From the NCBI GenBank assembly GCA_037962975.1, contig CM075675.1, forward strand, positions 25,732,501 through 25,796,500: a stretch of 64,000 nucleotides of DNA, in the 5' to 3' direction. Shown piece by piece: positions 12,201 to 23,100 of the stretch; positions within the stretch are counted from its first letter, which is position 1, and the number at the start of each line of letters is the position of its first letter. This DNA is from Clitoria ternatea. Taxonomy: Eukaryota; Streptophyta; Magnoliopsida; Fabales; Fabaceae. Made by a program: the position numbers and the translations under genes. The notes beneath the pieces were generated by a model, which was not told the origin of the DNA, did not search any database, and saw only the letters and a program-made list of their open reading frames with translations.

Positions 12201-13709
12201 AGAATTCAAAGATATGAATCTGCATGTGGATGTTTCTTCGCCTCAGAAAGTGACTCTTGGTATCTTGATAATAGCCAATGAATTCTTGAAGCTGGTATAT
12301 GTACAGCAGATGTCCGATGCTTATCTAGTTGAGATGAAAGAAACTCAGGCTAATGGTAAAGATTTGTTCTTAACAAAGGGTTCTGATGGTATTTGGCGAG
12401 TAAAAGGCCGAACTTATGTACCTGATTCTGGTGATTTACGACAAATGGTACTCAATGAAGCACAAAAGAGTATGTTGAGTATCCATCCAGGTACTACCAA
12501 GATGTATCATGATTTGAAATTGCATTTCTGGTGGCCTGGAATGAAAAGAGATGTGGTTGACTTTGTGGCTCATTGTATAATCTGTTAGAAAGCAAAGGTT
12601 GAACATCAGAAACCATTTGGTGGTTTACAGCCTTTAGAGATTCCAGTGTGGAAATGGATGCTATTGCCATGGATTTTGTAATAGGATTACCCAGGACTCA
12701 CAGTGGTCATGATGCTATCTGGGTTATCGTGGATAGATTGACAAAATCTGCATATTTCTTGCCTATTAATATGAGTTACCCCTTACAGAGACTAGCACAA
12801 TTGTATATCAGTGAGATCGTTCGATTGCATGGTGTTCCATCTTCTATTGTGTCGGATAGAGATCTGAGGTTTACTTCCCGATTTTAGGGGAGTTTACATC
12901 AGGAGTTAGGTTCGAAGCTTCGATCGAGTTCGGCCTATCATCCTCAGACAGATGGGCAGTCTGAGCATACTATTTAGAGTTTAGAGGACTTGTTGAGGTC
13001 CTGTGTGCTAGAGCATGGTAGTGGCTGCGAGCAATACCTTCCACTGATTGAATTTACTTATAATAATAGCTATCACAGCAGCATAGGTATGGCTCCATAT
13101 AAGGCTTTATATGGCAGGAAGTGTCGAACACCTCTTTGTTGGTCAGAGACTGGTGAGAGCCTGATGTTAGGGCCTGAGATTGTGCAGCAGACCTCTGAGC
13201 AAATTCAGATGATCAGAGATAAAATGAAAGCATCCCAGGATTGTCAGAAAAGTTATTATGATAAGCGAACGAAGCCGCTTGAGTTTCAGATTGGTGATAG
13301 AGTCTTTCTGAAAGTTTCTCCTAGTAAAGGTATTGGGAGAGCACTAAAAAGTAAGAAATTGAGCCCGAAGTATATTGGCCCATATGAAATATTGAAGAGG
13401 GTTGGCCCTGTAACTTATCAAATAGCGTTGTCTTCTCATTTATCAAATTTGTGTAGCATGTTCCATGTTTCTCAGTTGAGAAAGTATTTTCCAGATCCTA
13501 CCCATGAGATGCCAGATAATGATGTTGAGATCAGAGAGAACCTGACTACTATAGCTGAGCCCACTGGTATAATGGATCGATCTGTAAAACGCTTGAGAAG
13601 CAAGAATATTCAATTGGTCAAGGTTGCATGGCAGCAGGATCAGTGTATTATGCATACTTGGGAACGTGAAGACGCTATGAGGCAACAATATCCTGAGCTA
13701 TTTCATTGA
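9298..13709 (+). pseudogene. element A gag-pol polyprotein, broken by stops and a frameshift
   Basis: Gag starts at the ATG at 9298, followed by the Retrotrans_gag region (ENWWKM near residue 85). Two CCHC knuckles are at 10079-10117 (CFRCGGDHYTRNC) and 10139-10180 (CYNCNKKGHIRPNC). Protease has FDSGVTHSF near 10441. Reverse transcriptase has RLCVDYRQLN near 11080 and VFIDDILIYSK near 11390. RNase H has LGLGCVLMQ near 11835. Integrase runs from an HPGTTKMYHDL zinc region near 12483 through SDRDLRF near 12850 to SIGMAPYKALYGRKCRTPL near 13080. The C-terminal 55 residues (WEREDAM) look like a chromodomain. In-frame stops lie at 9775, 10031, 10232, 11204, 11867, 11888, 12586, 12885 and 12975, with a frameshift near 9985. 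Most stops are explained by one C-to-T or G-to-A change. The product cannot be made intact. Confidence 0.93.
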
Positions 13710-13750
13710 GGTATGTTCTATATTTGAATTTCGAGGTTGAAATTCTTTTA

Positions 13751-13763
13751 TGGAAGGGAGAAT
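13751..13763 (+). other. polypurine tract of element A
   Basis: TGGAAGGGAGAAT lies immediately before the TGTAACATCC start of the 3' LTR, as expected for the plus-strand primer. Element C has a similar tract, AGGGTGGGAGAAT, in the same position. Confidence 0.85.
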
Positions 13764-16700
13764 TGTAACATCCTAAAAATAGGATTTGTTATTAAAATGA
13801 GGTTTAAAGAGTGATTTAAAGGTAAATGGGAAATTAATTTGAATAATTGTTAAAATGACAGATACGTCCCTAACAATTGTCATAATAACGGACGCGTCCC
13901 TAAGTCATTTAAAAGCTGAATTTATCTCCCTTTTCTTTAAAAACCTTCGTGAGATTGGGAGACATTGTTCTTCTTCATCTTCTTCTTCTTTCCACCTTAA
14001 ATCATCATCTTTAATCCATTTCTTTCAATTTCTAGTGAAAATTCTCAAATTGAAGAAGAACTTCATCATCTTCTCCACCCTTCTTTTCAAGTTGTGGTTG
14101 AATCATAGGGAGAACTTGAATTCTTTGATTCAAGGTAAGAAGATGAATTCTTGCATAGAAATAGGATTTAATCCTTAAATCTTTCAATTCTTAAGTTTTA
14201 TCAAACTTGGAAACAATTGGAATCCATTGATGAAAATGGAAAACTTAGGTTCCTAGAGTTATGAGTTCTGTTAGGGAATCCTATTAGGGTCAGGCAACGG
14301 AAACACAAAGGATTCCCAAAAGAATTGCAAACACGTATATCTCAAAGCATTATGCTAAATTAAAATTTTTAGCTGGGGTTTACCTCTTGTAGACGCAGAA
14401 CAAGATCCTCGATCAAAGCAATTGTAGCTTCGCCCTTAGGAGTCCACACGAGCACTCCCACCAGAAAAAACAAAGCTCCGAATGCTAGTATGAAAATTTT
14501 GTTTTGGTCTAATTTCTGAGCAGCAGCCTATGAGCATCTCATGCTCTATATATAGGCTTAGGTCTTGACCTGAGCTTTCATTAAACATTGGGCTCCTTAC
14601 TCATTCTAAATGAGTTAGGCCCAAATAGTTTTATTTTCAGTCCAACTAAAATAAAACTATCCTCTGGTGGGCTTACTCTATGTGTGTGACCCTATAGGTA
14701 AAATATTCGGTTATATTAATAATAAACTATTTTATTATTAATATAAAATAAGAGCGGTATCTAGCAATACATCATTATGTCTGAATATTATTTATCATCG
14801 ACATGACCTATAAGTGATAATTATTTTATATATCTATTCATTTTGTCACGATATCTAATTGGGCCCAAGGCATGGTCGTCGTCATCCTAGTATGACCCAA
14901 TTCATTTTACTTGATACCAGAGTAAACTTTATAGAATAAATATCTAATATTTATTCGTCCTAGCATGGCCATGCATTTCATTAGTCTCACTCCATCAAGT
15001 GGCCCATAGATATCACTCCTGTCACATAGGAGAGACAAATTCCATCTACATCACTCACATCCCTCTGCATAATTTATCTATTGCCTAATCATAATCTTTA
15101 TGGTCATCTTATTATAAATAACGTTTGATTGTATTAAAACAATAAACTCCTTATGTAGGAATCGTAGTGACTTCAGGTCGAAGGACTACATACCATTATC
15201 ACATTGAGAACCGTTTATGACACTCATGTAACGATCCATGCAACGTTCTCATGGTGGGCCTGTCCAGTACAACATTACCCTTAATGTGTACCCGTGTAAA
15301 GACTTGATATCATATATCCATGATTTGTGAGATCAAATCATCAGTACATTTACACACTAATCTTAATGTATTTACATGTCCCTATGTAAATACTTGATTA
15401 GGGACGTTTTAGGAATAATTCTTATATGACCTATTATTCCAGGATAAATAGCATTTGTCTAAAACTGAAAATATTAATTTTATTAATAAGTTAAAATTGA
15501 TACATTAATAGCTCGTAGTGCATACACCAACAAGTTCTCCCTAGAAAAAAAGAAAGAAAGAATAGAAATAGCTTCTTGATGCTAGTTCTATAGAATTGAG
15601 GTTTGATGAATGATGTTTCAATAAACTAGGTAGCTTCGGAAGGATTCAGAGCTAAAAGTTTGATTCGGAACTTGCGAAAGCGAGAGAATTATACTCGATA
15701 GCTCGAGGAGCTTCTGGAATCATTTATTCCAGGTAGGGGGAACGTTTACATTTTAAATGTATAGTTTATGAATGGAATCGGAGTAATATTGTTATCTTTA
15801 ATGAAAAATCCTGAATATGTATGACATGTGTAATATATTATGAGATATGATGTCTTCCATTTATATGTGAGTGGTATTGATCTTGAATTTATGAGATATG
15901 AAATGTATATGTGATGAATTCTATGCATGAGATAAAATAAAATATATGATTGATGTTGATGATATGAATGATATTCATGAAATTTTCATGATATATGAAT
16001 GCATGAGATGCAATTGATAAAACATGGGATGCTTATGTGATGAACAAAACATGAAACATAATTGTGGTTTCGAGGATTCCACAAAAAGACCTTGGGTGGG
16101 ACTCAAGGCAAACCTCTTGAGCGGGGCTCGGGGTTTAGCCCGTGACACTACCGTTGTCATTGGGAGTGATTGTGTCACGTGAGAGGGCAAACAGTTTGGT
16201 ACCAGTAAAACGGCTGGATCAGCTGAGAGCTGAGATATGGCTGAGAGCCAGTGTTGCAACACAAAATTAAAACTTAATAATGGATCTATTTGATTGAGCA
16301 TGTGATTGCATTGATGTATGTTATTGTGAACAACATGATTATATGATCATTGTGAATGAATGAAATGTAATGAGATTATGTGATATGATTATGATTTATA
16401 TGTGGTTATGAATTGGATACTTGATCCGATTCAATAACTGTCATTTAGCATGTAGTATGCTCACCCTTATTTATGATTGTTTTTCAGTGGATATAGGACG
16501 CAGTGAAGGCATATGAGAAGGCATTCAGCGGAAATTAAAGTATTATGTATATATTGATACATAATATCTTTTCATAGTATGTTAAAGTCTTGGTCGACTT
16601 CTGATGAGATTTTATAATATGTATGATAATTTAAGGATTTGGAAGATGGATAGCTTCATTTAGAGGCTTGAAATCTAAATATGATTATGAATATGTATTT

Positions 16701-17837
16701 GATGATATAGTCATGTTATATGAGATAATATATGAGTTGATTTTATAGAATTTGAAATTATGCATATACATAAGATGAAAATTAGGAATCGGAAGGGTGA
16801 AATTGAAATCCGGTGAGTTTTTGAGTCATCGGAAGGGATTGATATAGTCCCTATATTTGATTATAGGTTGTTCATATAGTTTTTGATGTATTTGAATGGA
16901 ATTTGATGAGTTTGGTGTATATAGTTGATATATATTGACCATAATGTAATTTGTGCATATCTAAGTCATATGTTAGAATTTTGGCGAACAGACAGCGCCA
17001 ACAGCTCCAAAATAGTGAAAATATAGTGTCCATGAAGTTTCGTAGTAATCGGAGTTGAAACGGGCAAAATAGGTAGGTAGAAAGTCAATTTAGATGTTTA
17101 AAGTTGTCAATCTCGTTCAAGCGAGTCAAATTTCGCTTGAGCGAGCCATTATATGAGTTTGGGTGTGCATTCTGGTCAAATCTCGCTTAAGCGAGCATAA
17201 TTTCACTCAAGCGAGCCTCATTTTCGCTCAAGCCATTGCCAATTTCGCTCAAGCGAGCTGACAGGGTCTAATGCTGTTGCATTTTGGCTTAAGCGAGAGC
17301 CTGAGCGAAAATCTCGCTTAAGCGCCCAAAATCTCGCTCAAGTGAGATGATTCAGCTTTTGCTCTCTTCATAAAAGTTGTAGATAATTTCTTCACCGTCG
17401 TTTTGATACCCAATTTGCATTGATTGGAGTTTGGTACCCAAGTTATGCCCAAAATACTAAAGGGTGTTCATGCTGAAAATTTTAGTAGGGCTGATTTTAT
17501 AAATTTGCGAATTGGGCAATCTTTGGTGCATAATTGGCCCTCGACTTCTTCATAAAAATTGTAGGTATTTGATTTGCGGATGTTCACAAACCAGATTCAT
17601 CTCGATTGGAGTTATATAACTCCGATTTGACTCGTTTATCGAGTGGTGCGCAAGGAGCCGGCGTGCTGAAAAATTTTCTTTGGGCCATTTTGGAGCCCCA
17701 AATCCTAGGATATGTTATGAGGGACCCATTGAGTCATATAGTGACATCTTAGGATCGGTGTGGTTATTTTTTTAAAAAAATTTCCCATATTATTTATTTA
17801 TTTATTATTATTATTGAATTAAGGTTTGGATGTTTTA
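13764..17837 (+). repeat. 3' LTR of element A (interrupted by a solo LTR)
   Basis: It matches the 5' LTR at both ends, starting TGTAACATCC and ending GATGTTTTA. The copy is split at 14268/15533 by a 1264-bp foreign LTR. Removing that insertion and its 5-bp duplication restores colinearity with 6325-9118 at about 2.8 kb. The right flank TCTTA repeats the left target sequence. Confidence 0.93.
14269..15532 (-). mobile_element. solo LTR nested in the 3' LTR of element A
   Basis: A 1264-bp sequence with TGTTAGGG and ACCAACA ends (TG...CA) is flanked by the 5-bp duplication AGTTC (14264-14268 and 15533-15537). It has no internal coding region, so it is a solo LTR left after recombination between two LTRs. 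Read on the minus strand it starts TGTTGGTG and has a TATA-like CCTATATATAGAGC near 14560. This would leave about 290 bases of R-U5, so minus orientation is more likely. No second copy is in the window, so the family is unassigned. Confidence 0.82.
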
Positions 17838-18192
17838 TCTTATGTAAATAGACAATACTTTTATTACTTAGAAATAATACAAAAAATGAACTATAAAATG
17901 GGATCGTGGAGTTATCCCATATTTTTTTTATCTATGAATCATTTTGATTAAACGATAAGTAAATGATATGTATATAAATAATGATTAATTGAGTCAAAGT
18001 ATATAGCGTGATATATGAGTTCAAAATAAATATAAAATAAGAGTGATTGGGCTATGGATCTTGAACAATATAGCAAAATAGTTGTCAAATGACTCTTTAA
18101 GAGTTCATAGTGGCTATAGACATATATTATTTGACTATTAATACTCATGTGATAAGCCAGAAATTTTACATTGATGTGCACTTGAAGTTTAC

Positions 18193-18480
18193 TACTACCT
18201 CCAATTTCAAATATAAATAAATTTTAGTAGAATTTTTGGGCCTCATAATATAAGCAAAATTATACATTTCCTATGTCATTAAATGTTTGTCTACCAAATA
18301 TATGTGCTCTTGTATATATTCCTAAGATCACTAGTATTTTGTGAAATAAATGATATTAGGGCTATGTTAGGAAACTATATCAAATATTTGATAACATCAA
18401 TGTAAAAAACTATTTTCAACTATTGTTCTTAATATGTGTGAAATTAGTTCCTTTGCTTATATTTGGAATCGGATGTAGTA
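18193..18480. mobile_element. Stowaway-like MITE
   Basis: The left end TACTACCTCCAATTTCAAAT and the right end read inward, TACTACATCCGATTCCAAAT, match over about 26 bp and are bounded by TA. This resembles Tc1/mariner-derived Stowaway termini (TCCGATTCCAAATATAAG type). The interior (about 230 bp) is AT-rich and non-coding. Confidence 0.65.
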
Positions 18481-18591
18481 TTATTTGATAATCCATCTAG
18501 TCTTGGTTATAAGCAAATTTAACAAATTTCATATAGATTAATAAAGTTGTCTAAAAATTATTGTTTACATTAATGTTATCAAATATTTGAT
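18379..18591. repeat. 28-bp inverted repeat overlapping the MITE
   Basis: Arms at 18379-18406 and 18564-18591 are inverted copies sharing ATCAAATATTTGATAACAT with few mismatches. One arm is inside the Stowaway-like element and the other outside. They may mark a second, overlapping miniature element. No target duplication was found. Confidence 0.5.
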
Positions 18592-19492
18592 GTATTTGTC
18601 TAAAGTGCCATTAATCTCATTTATTGTACAAAGCATTTAGTTGTCTTGAAAATATATTCAACAAGAACATAATTGATATATAAGCATTTAATATCCACGA
18701 TCAGAGCATAGATTGACTTACCATTACTAAATCATGTCATAATGACCATATGGATCTAATATAGATAGAGACATTTTCTTTAAATATAAATATTGATACT
18801 TCTTATTTGGCTCGCTAGTATGATTATAAAAAGAGGTTACATTCTCTCGTATGGTTCTTTATGTTGATATCAACAATATTATTTTAATTGTTTTTTGTTT
18901 GTAAAGAAATAATTGAGAGCTTATGCATTATTATCGAGAGGAATACCAAAAAAAATCATAAATTGATAAAAGAATGTTGAATATTTTAATATTACGAAAC
19001 TTATGTTAAATGAAAGGAGTATATAACAAATATTAGCTACATATTCTTATTATTTGTTCTATATGTAAAATAGTACAATTGAATCACAAACTATTAAAAA
19101 ACAAAAAGTTTACAAATGATAATTTTGTTGTTTGGTATGAGCAATTAGACCATCATAAGTCAATAGTCATCTACAAATAATTTAAAATTCATGTTGCATT
19201 TATCAAAAAATCAAAAGATTCTTCGACTTTTGTGAATTATCATATGATACCAACTCCCTATAAAGTTAATTATTTAATTTTGACTGATAAGTTACAAATA
19301 AATCTCTCACATGATGCAACAAGGCAATATTTGTAGACGAATATACCTACCATATGAATTATTTAAGTATTTTAAAGTTTAAATTTATTCATCAACTTAG
19401 TGATCACATGTACACATAACCCAAAATTGTATGGTTGTACAACTTAGATTTACTTTTTTTAATCTTTCAAAATATTTTCCTCATGATCGCGC

Positions 19493-19556
<64 letters not shown>

Positions 19557-20125
19557 CGACACATGTTTAAAATTATAATTGGGGATGTACATTAATACAT
19601 ATAACATTACTTGATTTATATCATTGTTATATAAGTTATTTCGTCTTACAAATTGTCTTAGTTAAAGTATTTTCCTTCTAATAAAGCATGTCAAATCGTG
19701 TTTAGATTTTTGTGTTATACAGAAACCATAATGAAATCTCATCTTTCTGTGCCAAAAAAAAAAAAACAGAAACCGTCACTTTACTCCAGTTACTTTCAAA
19801 AGTGGTCTAATGTATCAAACCAACCAAAAACTGGATATTGAAATCAATTTTGAGCATAGAAAGCTTTGTAAGCATCTCATTCAAATAGAACAGAATGCAT
19901 ATAAAGTTTCATTCTTGTCCCTAAAAGTTGTTGTCTGAACGTATAAATAACGTTAGACTAATTATGCAAACTATAAGCTTATAAAAAAAAATTATGCAAA
20001 CTAAGTTTTTGTCTGAATGTATAAATATCATCAGACAAATTATGCAAACTATCCTTTGGAAAACAGTTCACACTGAACTGGTTATTAGTTATGGCCATAG
20101 CCAGATAAATCATGAGAATGTAACA
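18592..20125. other. intergenic sequence downstream of the methyltransferase gene
   Basis: This is AT-rich, with a long TA microsatellite at about 19502-19554. It holds the 3' flank of the minus-strand methyltransferase gene just left of 20126. A small direct repeat with AATTATGCAAACTA lies at about 19960-20050. No further gene was recognised. Confidence 0.5.
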
Positions 20126-23100
20126 TCATTTTTTCTTGCCAATGAACAAGCCCCATATCTGCTCACCATCTGCAGCCCTCTTCTGCTTGGCTTTCCATCT
20201 TTCAGTAATTTCATTGTAGTCCTCCTGTTATCAGTGATTCCTCTAATAAATGCTTAGAAATTAAAAGAAGTAAGTACTACCAGGACTCCTTTTTACAAGA
20301 AACAAATTGACCTAAAATTTTGTTTTTTTTACAGGAAACAAGTACCTATTTCTAGGTATATTAATCACTAATTTTCTTTTATACCCTTATTTTAGTTCAA
20401 AACTTACTTAATCATGCCCTGATTGAACCGTTTAATATCAAGGTACTTTTAGAAGAAAAAATATTTAACATAATTAATACAAATGTGGTTTTAATGATTT
20501 AGTCCACTGTTTCTTATAAAAAAAATAGCGAAAGTAATAGCATATAAAAAATGTAAGTAGCCCACCTGTGAGAACTCATCAATGAAATCATCTTTTTTGT
20601 TCTCAAGAGCATTTAACTCTTGTTGTAGTGTTTTCATGAACTGAAACACACAAGCAATAATATTTTTAGCACTCCATATTATTAGGACAATAAAATGTAA
20701 TAAGTAAATCATTATCATAGGTTATGACATACCAAATTAGTTATATCCTCTGCAATAACATCATCAAATCCAGCATTCTCCAGCATCTATAAATGATTTA
20801 TAGAATATAAGTAGGCACGTCATACAAAAGAGAAGTCAACAAGAATAATTTCAAGTGAGAAATAGGAGCCACATGCTACCATACCTGACAATATGCTTTC
20901 ATGCCATGAATATAATATCCTCCTTTTTGTATGTACTCGGCATATTCTGATGATAGAGTTCCCTCATTTTTGCAGTAATCAGTGATTAGAAGTGTACCTC
21001 CAGGCTTCAGCCACTTGTGGAATGATCTGAAAAGTGATGGTTTATCCTGTATAAATCCACAAGAAATTTACACAAGTTTGATGTAGCATTAATTGTAAAC
21101 TCTTTAGTCTTTAAAATTGTATGGATCGTGCAATATAGTCCCTTGAGATTTGAAAAATCTTAAATTAGTCCTTGACATTACAAGTCATTCATTGTTTTAA
21201 TTTTTTTACATTATTTTTCACTAGTGTCGTCATTTTGTAATACCAGTGACTAAATTAATATTTTAAAACTAAATTGCAAGACTTGTACAATGTTGAGAAC
21301 TGATTCGAGGGTTTACTCATTAACCAACAAACATAAATGGTCAGAGATGCTTGCTTACTTTGACGTGTAACATAGAGTCACGAGTGTAAATTACATCAAA
21401 TGTGTTCTCAGGGTATGTTTTCCTAGTGCAATCAGCACATTCAAATTCCACTGAAACTTTTTGTTCAAAGGCACGTTCAATAGCAAGAGAAATCATGTTT
21501 ATGGAGAGGTCAATGCCAACAACCTCAACATCAAAATTTTGAGCCATGTAAATATCAGCTCCTCCAGTACCACAACCAACATCCAGTACTTCTTGACCAG
21601 GTTTCAGTCCCAACTTCGTCACAAATTCCTTTGTTGTTTCTGCCAAGGCAATAACCACTCGTAGTCAGAAACATCTGAAATGTACTATGATTGATTCCAA
21701 AAATGAATTAAATGCACCCTCAAGAGTCAAGATTTTAATTACTACAATAGACATGAAATTCTTCAGAGAAACAAATCCAAAAAATTGATATTGTATATCA
21801 ATGTCAGTCTAAAACAAGATATAATCACAATGAGAACATTATTAAGTAAAAATATTGAGTAAACTTTTAAGTTTGTCCTCAAAATTGTAAGCATCGTGCA
21901 TTTTAATTCTCGAGATTCTAAAAATCTCAAATCATTCCCTGACATGGCAAAAACTCGTTCATTTTAATTCTTCTGTACTTTATTTTTTATAGTTGTTTCT
22001 TTAAATATGACTAAAATAAAAGCCATTTTTAAAAATCAAGGACTAAATTGAGATTTTAAAATATCAGGAACTAAAGGGCATATGATCGATACAATCTTGA
22101 GGATTAAAACTTGATGGTTTACTCAAATTCAGAACAAAAGGTTGGAAATATGGGATTTATTTCTTTATGTCAAATATGTTTATTGCGAAGTAAAGTAAGT
22201 GTGTAGTCTTTAACAAAGGTTAATGTAGTTGGTTAAAAATTGAACTTGTTAGTTTGAATCTCAAATAAATTTTAATTAACCAAAAAGGAACAAGGATGTG
22301 TGTATTTATGGTAGTTATGTATATTTGAGGTTCACTGACTCAACCCTTACAATGATTTGGTTATACTTTTAGAAAGTACACATCAAGCATTTCATCCACT
22401 CCATGGCTCAAGTAAACATCATTAAGGAAGATGTATAAGTCTTCCATCTCAATTTAAATGAAAGGAAAATTCTCTATTGCATAACAAAGTTTAAGAGAGA
22501 AAGGAAAATGACAATACATACCAATTCCTCCTGTGCTCACGAAGCCTTTGCCAAAAACACTCTCATATAGTAAAATATCCTTATGGTTATACTCAACACC
22601 ATCTAAGAACCGCTGGAACCCCTTATCATCTTGTGATCTAACTTTTTGCCATATCCAGCAAATCTGCATGACAAGGTTACTATTTTAATAATTTATTGGC
22701 AGTTAATTGAATTAGTTGATATAAGAGAATTGAAAGAAAAATAAACCATGTTTCATTACCTGATTTTGATTCTTCTTATTTCTGACATAGGCTCCAATGC
22801 ATTTACAGCCAACAAGTGAAAGTTCAAAGGAATTGCCAGTATCATCACTCATGCGACACTCTTTGAATGCCTACATGAATAAGTTCAATTATGCATCTTT
22901 TGTGCTTTAACATAAGAATTTAATTGGAATGCACAATTAGTGTAAAGACTTTTTACATATGCATTAATCATAAAGTATCATTTAAGCATCCATTTTTATA
23001 ATAACTACTTTAAAAGTCATATCTAAACAATTTCTAATTGGTTAATAGGCTAAAACTCTTTACACTATTAAAACTCCTAACATTATCTTAAAGTTTCAAT

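Larger units (their letters stand above)
6325..17837 (+). mobile_element. element A: Tekay/Del-type Ty3/gypsy chromovirus, full length but decayed
   Basis: A complete LTR retrotransposon with 5' LTR 6325-9118, primer site 9122-9133, gag-pol 9298-13709, purine tract about 13751-13763 and 3' LTR 13764-17837. The 5-bp target duplication is TCTTA (6320-6324 and 17838-17842). LTRs begin TGTAACATC and end GATGTTTTA. Domain order is gag, two zinc knuckles, protease, reverse transcriptase, RNase H, integrase and a chromodomain-like C terminus, which fits the chromovirus branch. The 3' LTR is longer than the 5' LTR because a solo LTR (14269-15532) inserted into it. Many in-frame stops and at least one frameshift make it non-autonomous. 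Element C on the other strand belongs to the same lineage. Confidence 0.95.

Noticed and set aside
19502..19554. Long TA tract as a possible element end or promoter
   Set aside because: It is a plain microsatellite. Similar tracts occur at 771-800, 4599-4640 and 52474-52512 in unrelated contexts.
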